Origin: Rapana venosa
Taxonomy: Eukaryota; Mollusca; Gastropoda; Neogastropoda; Muricidae
DNA length: 64,000 bases
Reading direction: 5' to 3'
NCBI GenBank assembly: GCA_028751875.1
Contig: CM054145.1
Span: 39,974,714-40,038,713 of the forward strand
In this document: positions 12,940-25,094 of the stretch, piece after piece
Numbering within the stretch: position 1 is the first letter of the stretch
Layout: every line of letters starts with the position of its first letter
Program-made: the position numbers and the translations under genes
Notes under the pieces: model-generated
Databases searched by the model: none
Told to the model about the DNA's origin: nothing
Seen by the model: the letters and a program-made list of their open reading frames with translations, nothing else

Positions 12940-13145
12940 TCACTTTTCACGAGGGTACGCGTGCAGAACATCTTGCGCACACGTTAAATCCTGTTCCACT
13001 TTTCGGAAGAGTAGGCCATTGTGTGCCGGTGGAAACAGATGACAAAATTGACAACACAATTGGCATACACACGGGGACTGGATGTAAAAAAGCGCATGAG
13101 TGCTTATTCCATTATCCTCGATATAAAAGAATAAATAAAAAATTT
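12940..13145 (+). repeat. SINE-A copy, tail type 1
   Basis: GTACGCGTGCAGAACATCTT, CGGAAGAGTAGGCCATTGTG and CACACGGGGACTGGATGTAA, then an ATAAAAGAATAAATAAA end. The core is missing. Confidence 0.8.
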
Positions 13146-13149
13146 AAAA

Positions 13150-13265
13150 AGTGTTTAGAGAACATCCCCACAATTAGGATGTGGCTATCTTTAATGGTGC
13201 GTAAAAATGGTGCCACATACAAAATCTTACCATTGGTGGGTAAACGTTGGAGCTCTAGCTGAGAA
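13150..13265 (+). repeat. SINE-A tail type 2 block, solitary
   Basis: AGGATGTGGCTATCTTTAAT, CTTACCATTGGTGGGTAAAC and TTGGAGCTCTAGCTGAG. It lies directly after a tail-type-1 copy, so both tail types are adjacent here. Confidence 0.6.
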
Positions 13266-13499
13266 ACGACCCCCCCCCAACCCCAATTGATACTGACTCC
13301 ACTTCCCTGGGAGCCCTTAAAATAAGACTATACATTAAGGTGGGGATGCTATTTATACTGACAGCCCTCCTCCTCCACACCCCCACCCCACCCCATCCCA
13401 CCCCACTCAACATCCTCATGGTTCAAATCTTACACAGGGAAAAAAAAATTCCACCTGCACTCCCTGTAGAGTTGTTCTTTTTTTTTTCTTCCCCTCCTG

Positions 13500-13665
13500 T
13501 ACCTAGGCTGTGTGCATGCATTTTTAAAATGTTGCCATGATCAACTCCTACTGGCACAAAATGTCCTACTCTGCCAAAAGACATAATGGGTTTTAATGTG
13601 AGAGCAAGATGTTACGCCCACACATGAGTTGTTGGTTTACAGTCTCAACTGAAGGACTTCCTTGC
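13500..13665 (-). repeat. SINE-A copy, strongly diverged
   Basis: CTACTGGCACAAAATGTCCT, GGGTTTTAATGTG and TTTACAGTCTCAACTGAAGG follow the reverse SINE-A order with many substitutions. Confidence 0.5.
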
Positions 13666-13914
13666 ATACTTAAAATGAGATGGTAAGTGTGACCTGGGTG
13701 CTAGTCTTCCTCAGTTTCTGACAAGACAATAAACAAAGGCTCTGTAATTGGATGCATGGTAAAGGTTCTATGGTATTACACTAAGTGTCCCTTATCAAAT
13801 CTGAGAAAGATTTTAGGCTATCAGAAAAAAAAAACCCAAATGAAGCAATACAAAATTTTCTTAATCAGGTGTGAAATGTGTTTCTTTTTTCTCAAAGTTT
13901 ATTCCCAAGAGTTG

Positions 13915-14335
13915 GGGCAGGATTGCCTAGTGGTTTCAACATTGAGCTCATGATCTGATGGCCTGGGTTTGAGCACCACTGAGGCACCTGTTTGTGGGGA
14001 TTTTCCCCTGGAGTTAACATATGTACCAACACCCTTCTCCTGAAAGACTTTCAGATGAGACTGTAAACCAAGGTCATGTGTGCAAATGCATGCAGAACAT
14101 ATTATGCACACGTTAAAGCCTGTTCCACCTTTCAGAAGAGTAGGCCAATGCATGCTTGAAGAAATGGATGACATTTTTTTCATTGAAAAAAAAACGCATG
14201 TACATTGGTGTCATGTTTCGACATCATCTCTGAAGTAAGAATGCAGCTACCTTAAAGTGGTCAAAAAACGGTTGCATACATAAAATCTCACCATTGGTGA
14301 ACCTTGAGCTGTAGTTGAGGGACAAAAGAAAAAAA
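13915..14335 (+). repeat. SINE-A copy with head and tail type 2
   Basis: The head (GATTGCCTAGTGGTTTCAAC, then GGGTTTGAGCACC) is followed by the core (CTTTCAGATGAGACTGTAAA), the middle, and the second tail (TGTCATGTTTCGACATCATC, CAGCTACCTTAAA, CTCACCATTGGTGAACCTTG). It is the clearest complete example of a tail type 2 copy. Confidence 0.8.
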
Positions 14336-14380
14336 AAGGAAATTATTTCTTCTCTTTCAGTCACACAGTAAGACCAACAG

Positions 14381-14560
<180 letters not shown>

Positions 14561-14589
14561 ATGAGAAGATAAACACACAGATAGAAAGA

Positions 14590-15330
14590 CAAGTGAAACC
14601 AAAAAGATCTGAATCATGAGTCAACAATAAAAAAACAAAACCCCAAAACATGAAATAAAATCTTTAATCTGTATTTTTTTTTTTTTTGACTGAACAGTCA
14701 ATAAAGTTGACATTCTGCAACACAACATTATTTTCAACCCAGTCATCCAAATAACAGCAACAAAAAGATATTATCAAAGAAACCTCAACAAGGACATCAA
14801 TAATGTCAGTTGCCCACAGCTGCAATACACCATGTGTTTGCTGTCCTTGCACCAGCACTGATTGGTGTATATAATTATCTGACAATATCATGCTGTGTCC
14901 AAAACAAAATCTTAAAAAAGAAGAAAACAAAAGAAAAGAAAAACAAAAGAAAAAAGGAACCAACAGCCAACCCAAACCAAAAATCACAGACAGAAATCAA
15001 AACTTTTCAAAGACAACTTAAAAAAAAGAAGGAAAAAAAGAAAAGGCATTTTGCATATGATTAAAACTACATAGGATCAAAACAGTAGAAAAGATGAACT
15101 TGCAAGATAAAAAAAAAAAGAGAAGAAATAGCCTAAACAACAATTTGACAATACAATAATAATAATAATTTTTAAGAAAGGTGCAAAATACTGATAGATA
15201 CAAAAACATATCATGTGAGCAGGGCAAATGATTACCAGTAAATTAAACATTTTCCTCTACAGCATCATCAGTTTTTATCATTTTCATGTTCTTGTACCTG
15301 GAGAAGGTTTTTAATGATATGTATATCTCC
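14590..15330. other. A-rich stretch without recognisable gene
   Basis: Runs of AAAAC and AAAAG, mononucleotide A tracts and no splice-supported coding frame. Confidence 0.5.
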
Positions 15331-15339
15331 CTAAATTAA

Positions 15340-15621
15340 GTATGTTCTTTCGAGCCAGAAGGCCCATAGAGCCGGAGCTTATCCCGGTTTCTGTAGCGTT
15401 AAGCGAACTGATGGTTTTTCACCACCCCTGTGACAGGACGCTAGTCTGTCGCCAGATACTTCCCCAGCAGAGCTGGTACCCACTTGTACACCTGGGTGGA
15501 GTGAGGAAAATAGGAGTAAAGTGTCTTTCCTAAGGACCCAACACCGAGCCGAGCGGGGATCGAACCCGCGACTTCTGGATCACGAGTTGACCGCCTAAAC
15601 CACTCGACCACGGTGCCTCCT
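15340..15621 (-). repeat. tRNA-derived SINE (Ser/Leu-like head)
   Basis: The minus strand begins GGAGGCACCGTGGTCGAGTG and has a perfect B box GGTTCGATCCC, so the head looks like a class II tRNA. It continues with GTCCTTAGGAAAGACACTTT and CTCACTCCACCCAGGTGTAC. The CACCCAGNTGTA...GGGTACC stretch is shared with the tRNA/5S composite at 3.9-4.2 kb. The anticodon arm and 3' end do not form a functional tRNA. Confidence 0.8.
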
Positions 15622-16255
15622 TTCCCTAAATTAAATCTATATTTATTTTTTAAAAACACCCACAAAAGACATTTTCTCAGTCTGACTTTTTAATAAGCAT
15701 TTAACAAATACCTTAGAAAAAGTGAATTCCAATTTTAGGAACCCCCCCCCCCCCCAACATAAACAACAGCAACAACAACACCACACACATGTGTATTTAT
15801 AAATAAATACTGGTATTAACCTACCTGGCATTTACCAGTTTGCCTGAAAGTATGGAAAGAAAAAGGGAGAGGTAAGGAATCTTATGTTTTCATCTGTCTT
15901 TTCACTTTCCTTTTTTCTTCTTCAAGTACAACTGGACTTCATGGCATATCTTTTACTCTGTTGTTTTTAAACTGTGGCTATACATGCTTATTCCTTAACA
16001 CATTAAAGTGGACCCACACATTTCATTCCAAGAGTCAGGCTTATGCTGCAGATGATGATATCTTTGACGATAAAATGTCCTAACAAATGTATCTTGAAAG
16101 CAAAAAAACACACATGCATGCACACACACACAAACATACAAACACACAACACACACAAAGAAAAACAGGAACAAAATGGACAACTCTTTTACCTCCAAAA
16201 TATGTTTTTTAATCCACCTCACATACCTTCTAAAAACTAAACAAACATACCTTCT

Positions 16256-16408
<153 letters not shown>

Positions 16409-16409
16409 C

Positions 16410-17315
16410 CAGCTCAAGTTATAAATTGATAAATAAATAAATAAGTGAACTAATGAATAAACTATACATAAACATAAACCCAAATAAGAAGAACAACAAT
16501 CAAAAAGCCCCCAAACAAAACAAAACCTAAACCAAAAAAAAACCCTTCTTCTTGCTACAAAATATGATGCAAACATTGCATACATTGTGAAACAGAACTA
16601 TTTCTGAAACTCACAGACTTCAACAATCATAAAAAATATTGATTGGGACACATCTATCAAACTCTGACAAAACATTTTTGTTCCAAGATTTCTCTTACGT
16701 TGAAAGTACATAATTATTTTCTTTATGAATCATAAAACAAAAAAATATGGTAAATTTTTCTTTAAAAAAGCAAGGAAGAGGCAGCATAAACAGATCTAGT
16801 ACTGAACACATTTTAAAAAAACCCTTTTCATGCCAGTAAAAAATCTGGCTCAGAATGCTGCCTGTAACAAGCTACTTTGCAGTCCTGGGAAAGATTTTTT
16901 AAAGTGATATAACAAACACACATGACATATGGATACACATACTCCTTCATCAAAAGGAACCAGATAGAAACAACTGTCAAGTGACTGTCATGGCACCAAA
17001 TAACGATTCAAACATCATTGTAAAAGTGAGAACAGTAAGCACCATATGGAAAAAAAACAAATAAAAAAATAACCTCATCTTCCACAATGAAGTATGATCC
17101 TGTGAACATGTATAGAGAGCTTTTTTCCCCCAATTTATCTTGTCAGGGACGGTTTGAGTGTGTGTATGTGTATGTGTTTGCTTGTGTGTGTTTCTTTGTG
17201 ACTATGTGTGAATATATTTCTTGCACAATAATGTCTAGCAATATTAAAATATTCATAATACAGCGATTTGCAACGCGCATAAATATTCTTTTGTGTTTCT
17301 TTAGCTACACACACA
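16410..17315. other. AT-rich stretch, no gene seen
   Basis: Mostly A/T-rich with short homopolymers and a GT-rich piece at 17155-17200. No coding support on either strand. Confidence 0.5.
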
Positions 17316-17319
17316 TGCC

Positions 17320-17465
17320 TCTCCCGCTTTTTGGAAGAGTAGGCCATTGTGTGCCGGTGGAAACTGATGACAAAATTGACAAACCGCATGCACATGGGGA
17401 CTGGATATAAAAAAAGCACATAAGTGCTTATTCCATTATCCTATAAATAGGAGAATTAAATAAAA
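17320..17465 (+). repeat. SINE-A fragment, tail type 1
   Basis: TTTTTGGAAGAGTAGGCCAT, GTGCCGGTGGAAACTGATGA and AAGTGCTTATTCCATTATCC. The core is absent. Confidence 0.8.
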
Positions 17466-18289
17466 AATATAAACACACACACACCCTACAACCCACAAAA
17501 TTAAATATTTCAAAAGTTGTTAAACTGAGAACAATTTTTCCAGCACATATTTCTTTGGTAAATGCACTTGAGACAGAAGGGGAGGAGGGGAGGAGATAAT
17601 CTGAATGAACATTCTTGCGGCGAGTATTTGCAGGACTTTTGATCTTTGGTTTCATCATTAAAAATCAAGTTCAACATAACACATACAATAATAGTTCATA
17701 CAACAAAATAATTCTCAAAACACTGGCATTAAATATAGCCAATATGATGAAAATATTGTCTTTCCAATAATTCAAAATCTCACGGATATAAGAAAAAGCC
17801 ATTGAATATATGTATAAGTAAGTGAAGCTTTTGTTTACAATTTATTTTTGCCAAATGTGCAGCAACTTTACAGAAATACCTGGGGCAAAAAAGACAAAAA
17901 CAACTTTCTTCAGAATCTCTCAGTCGTTGTCATGTCTTAACACTTACCAACTGATCTCAATGTCCTTTAAGTCATCTTAAAAAGGAATAAAACAAGAACT
18001 CTCAAACATGGCATAAAAACAAAAATGCCATCTGAACTTCTTGAATCAAGCTGGCTAACACCCTCATCCACCCCCAACCCCCCCCCCCCCCCAAAAAAAA
18101 AAAAAAAACAAAAAAAAAAACCCACCCAAAAAACCAAACCCATAGCAAAAAAACAAAACAAACAAAAAACCCCACTATATATAAATGTCAAAAGATAATG
18201 GAGGAAAACAACAGCAGGTTATGGAAGAACAGCTCTTAATTATATATATGTTCTATTATTACTTTTGCAGGAACAGATATTAAGTTTTG

Positions 18290-18520
18290 AATAAAGTGAA
18301 ATCTCCTATTGGGATGCCAGGAGGCCTGCCAGTTTTAATAGCATCTCCACCTGGAAATTCTGTGCTAGGAATTCCCTCTTTTCTATCCCTCTCTTTATTT
18401 CTGCCTTATTCCTTTTTTTCCCTGTCATCTCCTTCTTATCTATTTTTTGTCTTCTTTATCCACTCTCCTGCTTTTCTTCCCAGAAAGACTTAAAAGATAA
18501 TAATTCTCTCCCATGCCAAA
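18290..18520 (+). repeat. Interspersed repeat H, copy 1
   Basis: GGAATTCCCTCTTTTCTATC, a pyrimidine-rich stretch and CAGAAAGACTTAAAAGATAA. A second copy in the same orientation lies at 21.56-21.78 kb, about 3.3 kb away. It is downstream of the zinc-finger gene. Confidence 0.65.
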
Positions 18521-18639
18521 GTTGGATGTGCTGGGCCTGACTTGTCAGCTGCTTCACAGCAGTGCAACACATTTTCTGCTCTAATGACAGACAATAATAG
18601 TTGTCGTCTGAGCATTCTATGACGAAGAAAAAGGATAAT

Positions 18640-19535
18640 AAAGAGACAGCCATTTAACTGCATGATGATCAATGATAATGAAAATGACATAATGATGCCA
18701 ACGTAAAGATAACATTATTCTTTTTTCACTGCTTGATTTTTACCTGCAAAAATTGCTTACTAAAGCCTTGTACCAAACCCTACACAATTATTCTTTGCCT
18801 GTGCTGCTCCAGGAAAATAAAGGCTGAATATCACTTACACAGCCAGTGTCATGGCAGAGAAGATCTACATCATGTCATTGTCAGTTAGCCACCATGGGCA
18901 ATTTTGGGGGTATGGATTAAACTGTAGATATACATTGGCATGGGGGTTGTTAGCCCTACTATCTATTAGCTGACAGGTACATTTAGTAGACGCTGCCAAA
19001 AGGTTAAAACCAATAACCAACGATGTACAAGTTTTGCCGAGTTAAGTTGGATATGTCTCATTTCAATAATACATACCAAAAAAATCACAATATCAACATT
19101 TGGCACTTTTTATCTACACATCTTAAAAAGATATGCATCCGACTAGAATCTGACATGAAGTCCACCTGTACATATTATAGATTCTGCTGTGGGGAATAAA
19201 AAATAAATCTCTTTGAACTCACAGTCCTTGAAAAATTGCTGCATTTCTGATTTTATGAAAATGAGATTCGTTTATCTGATACTGTCTCCAATACATACAT
19301 TCCTATGGTGCACAGTTTTGACCATGCATCTACCGTTTGATTATCAAAAATATGCTGTTACCTCAACACATTGTAAAAATATTCTTCAATGTTAACATTA
19401 TAGAGACAAAACAGCATTCTCAACATCTACAATAACTTCTCTCAATGAAATTAACAACAGTAGAATTCAATGTGTAGGCTTTCTGATCAAAAGAAACCAG
19501 CAAAAAGGCACTGGTCAATCACAAACGGTCCTGTC
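18640..19535. other. Downstream region of the zinc-finger gene
   Basis: AT-rich sequence immediately after the zinc-finger stop codon, presumably including its 3' UTR. No clear AATAAA was found on the minus strand close to the stop. Confidence 0.4.
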
Positions 19536-19537
19536 TC

Positions 19538-20607
19538 TCATGATGGGTAGTTCCCAGGACAGTGCAGAGCTGTTCTCAGGAAGGCAAATGCGTCAGCAGC
19601 ACCAACACCGGAGGAAGTATCGGCTCCATCAGCAATCACATTCATGACCGAAGGCACGACAAAACCCTGACTGGAGGAACTGGGACCAGAATATCCCACA
19701 GAAGGCACGGAGGAGGGCAGAGGCATAGGAAACCCTGCAGCTGTTTTTGGAAAACAGTCTGGGCTGCCCAAAGTTTCTGCAGCCATGTTCGCCTCCAGAA
19801 AACTAGTGGTAACCATAGCCGGGGCAGTGGAGGGTAAACTGATATTGGCAGTCTGCAAGGTGCTCAGGCCGTCAACGCCAGACAACGGAACAGCAAAACC
19901 GTTAGACGGGGAAGTATTCAGATAGCTGCTGATGGAGTGAGGGCCACAATCGTCAGCGGTGACACCATTGTTAGGCTCAGCAGCAGTCACATGCTTTGCT
20001 TTATGACGCCTGAAGTAAGAAGGATCAGCAAACGTCAGTGAGCAGACGTCACACTTGTAGGGTTTATCCCCAGTGTGTACCCTGCCATGCACCTTGAGAC
20101 TGTGGGGATGGGAGAACCCTTTGCCACAATCCTGACACTTGTACGGCTTCTCTCCACTGTGGATCCTCAGATGCGTTTTCAGACGTTCTGACTGTGTGAA
20201 GGATGCTCCACACTGTTCACACTGGAAAGGTCGGTCTCCTGTGTGTTTCCTCATGTGAATGGTCAGCTTCCCGGACTGAACAAACGTAGCTGGGCATTCA
20301 GAGCACTTGAAAGGTCTCTCACCAGAGTGCTTTTTCTTGTGAGCGATGAGGCAGTACAGGCGGCTGAAGTCTGCTCCACATATTTCACAAATGAAAGGGC
20401 GGTCACCTGAGTGTGTGCGCATATGAACTTTGAGACTGTCTGAGCGTGAATACTTGGAGAAGCAAATCTGACAGTGGTAGGGTTTTTCTCCAGTGTGCTG
20501 ACGGCGATGTTGTTTGAGAGCATTGGATATGGAGAATCTCTGACCACACTCTTCACAAACGTAAGGCTTGTCACCTGTATGAGTCCTCTGGTGGACAACT
20601 AAACTGC
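19538..20607 (-). CDS. Zinc-finger gene exon 5 (last)
   Basis: Acceptor gtgtttcag|GCAGT. It encodes the rest of finger 2 (GSLVVHQRTHTGDKPY), fingers 3-9 and the C-terminal Ser/Pro-rich region, ending LHCPGNYPS and a stop. Confidence 0.92.
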
Positions 20608-23600
20608 CTGAAACACATCATTTTCAGAGGATTTCTGAGAAAGGACAAAACGTCTTGAGCTTCCAGCTACTTTCTTAATGCTGACGATCCATTAATTAAA
20701 TAGAACATGTAAATTAGAGGGTTCATATTGAATTTTCTATCAGACTTTCAAAAGATCAAATTATTTCTGGTCTTTAAAGCAAATACTTAACAATCCCCCC
20801 CACCCCCATATAACTGATGCTTTTATTCTTTAACAGTACTGACGCTGTTATCTTATGTTAGTACTTATGCTTTTACTCTATAACACTTAAGCTTTTAGAT
20901 AACATTTTGAGTTTTCTTTAGCTTTCAAAGCCTAGACAAAATAAAACTATCCAAAACTTTATATACTATAATAGTATTCTTCTTTTCATTAAAAAAACAA
21001 CAACAAAAACCAACACCAATACTGATGAGTAAAACAAAATGTCTACAATACTGCAGCAAAACTGTCTACAATGCTGAAGCAAATATTGAGTTATGCAAAA
21101 ATGTGAGGATTCCATTTAACTCAATCCTCAGTCAATGAACAAACTATCTCCTTCAATGAATGAAATTTGACCCAGGAGAAACGGTATACAAGACTTAATT
21201 AAAATGTTTCAACCGACCTGAAAGAGAGAAGGCAGCATCGCAGCGTTTGCACTTGAAGGGTTTTTCTCCCGTGTGTTTTCTCATGTGAGCCTTGAGACTG
21301 CAGGCACGGGTGTAGGTTCGGCTGCACACCACACAACTAAATTTGCCCTCTTCTTCTTCCGCGTTCTCCGCTGTGGGCTGCTGAATGAAAAAAACCCACA
21401 GAAATAAAGAATGTTACAATCAAGGAAATACACACTGTATATGTGGGAGTAGAGCTTCCACATTCTGAGCTATGGCTTGCTGGTAAGACAAACAAACAAA
21501 CAAACCAGTTATTTGATGTCCTGCATATGTTTATCAGTTCTAAAAATATACTGATTCAGGTACAATATCTGAGTTTCCTCATGGGGATGCTGAAGGCCTA
21601 TCAGTATAAATAACATCCCCACCTTCTGAAAATTCTGTGCTAGGAATTCCCTCTTTTCTATCCCTCTCTTTGTTTCTGCCTTGTTCTTTTCTTGAGGTAA
21701 CTCCTTCCTATCTATTTTCTGCCTTCTTGGTCCATTACCCTGCCTTTTTTCCAGAAAGACTTTTAAAATAACTACTATAACAAAACAACAACAAACTAAC
21801 AAAAAACAACTATTATAACAAAAGCATATGCAAGTAACAATTTCAAAAGGAAAACATCCCAATATGAGTGACTCAGGCAATATCTGTATTTCTGAAAGAA
21901 ATGAATAAGAATAAGCATCACACAGAAGAGCAGTCCCTGTTTCTTACCGGCATATGGGTAAACGAGGCTACATCGTCAACAGGCTGCTCTTCGTTCCCTT
22001 CCACTTTGACGTCCACATTTCTGTCATTCTCTTCTTCATCTCCCGCATCTTCAACATCAACATTTCTGTCATTCTCTTCTTCATCTCCCGCATCTTCAAC
22101 ATCAACGTCACCATCGTCATCCTTCCCATTATCGTCATCATAACTCCCATCAGCGTAGGTGACAGACTCAGCCACCGATACATCCAGGGCTTTTTGTTCG
22201 CTTTTTATCGTGACTTCCACGACATCGTCTGGGGTCACTTTCTGCATCATTTCGGATGTCCCTTCTGCTGGTGACGCTCTTATGTCGACACAGGTGTCAG
22301 CTCCAGGTGTCACAGAAGAGGGCAGAAGCGGCACTGGGTGCTTACACTGGGAGCAGATGAGAGACAGAGGCTGGCTGCACACTGTGCAATTGCTGCTTGG
22401 GAATAGACTGTGCTTGGTGTTCTCATAGCTGAAAGTCAAGAGAACAAGAAAGAAGAATGTCTATATGTGTATACAGGTGGTCTGTTTTCAAATACACAAG
22501 CAAAAATACAAACAAGATTGTAACAAGCGCTAATAACGTTTCCTTTGCTTTACCTCTCAACCAATAATAAATACAAGTTTCTTTCTTTATCTCTCTGTTC
22601 TCAGAGGCACAAGCAAAATGAAAAATAAAGCTGAAACAAATTTTTTTTTTTTGTTCTGGTTTTTTACATTTTTATTTATTTATTTATTTATTTTACTTAT
22701 TTGTCCTCAAAGACACCAGCAAAATAAAATCTTAGTACAAACTGAAGCCAACTGTACATTCATGGATTCTGTTGCATCTTTGGCCTGTAATACTATATCT
22801 ATCAAACAATGCCTTCAATTAAAAGTCAGATCAGTGACTGATGTTTGATAATGAATTTTAATTGTCATTGCAAAAGTCTACAAAATTCTTTGATGTAGAA
22901 GGAAATTAAAAAAAAAAATTGAAGCAGTATTACTAGGATTGAAAGGGCAAAAATGAAAAAGGGTCAACTCAAACAATGAAACAGAATTACCTGTTCTGGC
23001 TACATTCCCAGAAAAAAGCCATAGCAACATAATAATTCACTCTATATCTAAACTAAGCAAACAGGAGCTCCCCCAATGTTCGCCTCCCTTACCCCCCCCC
23101 CCCCCCCCCTCCCATACCCCCCCCCCCCAAAAAAAAAATTATGACAGAGAGGAGAGCAGTGTAAAACATTGATAAAAATAGTATTTATAAGCAAAGCAAC
23201 AAAAAACAACAGATTTTCATGAACGAATCTATTATGCATAAAAATGATACGACAAAAGGTATCAACACAATGAATTTCCTTCAATGAAGAGGGATAGAAT
23301 ACTTAATTTGATCCCCCCCCCCCCCCCAAAAAAAAAACCAACAAAAAAAAAAAAACCAACCTAAAAACTGAAAAAAACCCTCAACAACCCCCCCCCTCCC
23401 CCCAAAAAAATACAACCCACAAACAACCCCAAAATAAATTAAAAAACACCCAAAAAACAGAACAACAAAAACAAAAACAAAACCGAAAAAAAAAAACCAA
23501 GCAAATAAACAACACATGAAAGAAAAGAAAGAAAAGAACGAACACACGTCCTTTCCATTCATCCTTTTAGTCAGAGTAAAGAATGATGAACTCACTGCTG

Positions 23601-24042
23601 AAGAAGGAAGGCTGCGATTTCACGGTCAGAGCTCAGACCCTGAGCCAGTCCGATGCTAGACCACGTTCTAAACGCCTCTTGCCCTATGTCCACCTGGGCA
23701 TGCTGACCCGTGGTGGTGTTCAGGTTTTTCCCCGCTAAGTGCCTTGCTCTTCGGCCATGCTTCTTCCCTGCTCCATCACTACATGGCACCTGTAACATGC
23801 ATGTATTTCACATCATGTTTTGCTGCATGGACTCTATGGGAAATGAAGGTTAAAAAAAATTATTTTTTTAAAATAAGCAGACAGATCAATAACAAGGGTT
23901 TTGTTAAAATATCATATATATAAAACAATGAAATGTCAAGTTACAGTAAAATAAATTACGATTTGTTCTTTATGTATACATGTGGAGAGGTATACCGTAT
24001 AGTGTTTGTACACTTACTACTGATTCATACTGAGTACACAAT

Positions 24043-24090
<48 letters not shown>

Positions 24091-24541
24091 ACACACACAC
24101 ACATGCAGAACATCTTGCACACACGTTAAAACCTGTTTCACTTTTTGGAAGAAAAGGCCATTGTGTGCCAGTGGGAACAGAAGACAAAATTTACATAACT
24201 GCATACACACGGGGACTGGATGAAAAAAAGCACATGAGTGCTTATTCCATTATCCTTGAAATAAAAGAATAATAATAATAACAATAATAAATAATAATAA
24301 TAATAATGATAACAGTTAATACACACGCACATGCCTAAGTCAGCTTTAAATTCCATTTACTAAAAAAAAAAGCTGCATTTTCTGCAAATGACAAAAACCA
24401 CTTGCTTTACAGAAGTTGCAGATAACTGATAAATCGACAAAAAAATTTATGGTTGAGGAAATATATTTTCTTCCTCTGATAAACAGATACTAGTGATCAT
24501 GATGTTTAGGAGAAAAAATCCCAAACAAAACAAAATAACAA

Positions 24542-24588
<47 letters not shown>

Positions 24589-25094
24589 CACACACACACA
24601 CACACACTCTCTCTCTCTCAAACTTCCAGCCTTGTAGTCAATAACACACTGCAGACAAAAACTGAAAAGTAAATGCTGTATATACGCTATTTTTTTTTGT
24701 TATGTACAATATTGAAGTGCATTCATGAACATGCGACTATTGCTAGTTAACGTTTATTTATATTGATAATGCTTGTCATGCATATAATAATAAATAATAA
24801 TAATGTATGGAATTTATATAGTGCTGAATCTTGTAAAGCAACAAATCAAAGCGCTCGATATGTATTTGTAACAACAAAAGGAATTAAAAAATTAATTAAA
24901 AAAAAACACACACACAAAAACTGAACAGTAAGTTCTTAGACTCACAAGTTGACACATACCACAGGCAAAGAAGATGCAGTGTCTCTAAACTGGACCTGCA
25001 AACCCAGCAGTTCCTCCAGCTCCTCTTTGTCCATCATGTCCACCGCCTCTTCCTTGAAGTCACCATCCATGCCGAGTTCTTCCATGATGCTCAT
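19538..25094 (-). CDS. C2H2 zinc-finger protein, nine fingers, 680 aa
   Basis: Five exons (25094-24960, 23789-23596, 22428-21948, 21380-21218, 20607-19538; 2,043 nt) join in phase with good GT-AG sites. The N terminus is acidic and is followed by a conserved-looking motif at residues ~85-111 (FRTWSSIGL, then SSDREIAAFLLQHY). A CxxC-x7-CxxC zinc-ribbon-like element lies at C124-C138. A highly acidic stretch of ~60 residues contains a tandem 15-residue duplication (VDVEDAGDEEENDRN). Nine tandem C2H2 fingers with TGEKP-type linkers span residues ~284-530, and a Ser/Pro-rich tail ends the protein. It is probably a nuclear DNA-binding transcription regulator; the family is known, the target is not. 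Finger 2 is completed across the exon 4/5 junction, which strongly supports the model. A five-codon upstream ORF (ATG CTG TTG AAG AGC TGA) precedes the chosen start. Confidence 0.92.
21218..21380 (-). CDS. Zinc-finger gene exon 4
   Basis: Acceptor ttcattcag|CAGCCC and donor TTTCAG|gtcggt. It encodes finger 1 and the first half of finger 2 (FKCKRCDAAFSLS). Confidence 0.88.
21560..21785 (+). repeat. Interspersed repeat H, copy 2
   Basis: GGAATTCCCTCTTTTCTATC and CCAGAAAGACTTTTAAAATA match copy 1 at 18.3 kb. It lies in the intron between zinc-finger exons 3 and 4. Confidence 0.65.
21948..22428 (-). CDS. Zinc-finger gene exon 3
   Basis: Acceptor ctttcag|CTATG and donor ATGCCG|gtaaga. It carries the CxxC pair and the acidic repeat. 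The coding strand contains a direct ~45-bp duplication around 22020-22110. Confidence 0.88.
23596..23789 (-). CDS. Zinc-finger gene exon 2
   Basis: Acceptor gttacag|GTGCC and donor CAGCA|gtgagt. It encodes a basic patch (KKHGRRARHLAGK) and the SSDREIAAFLLQ motif, whose next residue, His, is completed in exon 3. Confidence 0.85.
24047..24103. repeat. (CA)n microsatellite
   Basis: Pure CA run directly before a SINE-A copy, in the first intron of the zinc-finger gene. A further (CA)n lies at about 24544-24606. Confidence 0.95.
24105..24285 (+). repeat. SINE-A copy, tail type 1
   Basis: GCAGAACATCTTGCACACAC, AAGGCCATTGTGTGCCAGTG and CACATGAGTGCTTATTCCAT, ending in AAAAGAATAATAATAAT. Confidence 0.8.
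24785..24862 (-). repeat. GCGCT-family 3'-tail repeat
   Basis: The minus strand reads GAGCGCTTTGATTTGTTGCT, then TTCAGCACTATATAAATTCC and an ATTATT end. Confidence 0.65.
24960..25094 (-). CDS. Zinc-finger gene exon 1
   Basis: 45 codons, MSIMEELGMDGDF to SSLPV, acidic. The donor is CCTGTG|gtatgt in phase 0. Confidence 0.8.

Noticed and set aside
15540..15621. Apparent tRNA gene with perfect B box
   Set aside because: The sequence continues into a SINE body and the 3' acceptor stem does not pair with the 5' end, so it is a SINE head.
18287..18493. Plus-strand 68-codon frame
   Set aside because: It lies in interspersed repeat H, which recurs at 21.6 kb with different frame integrity.
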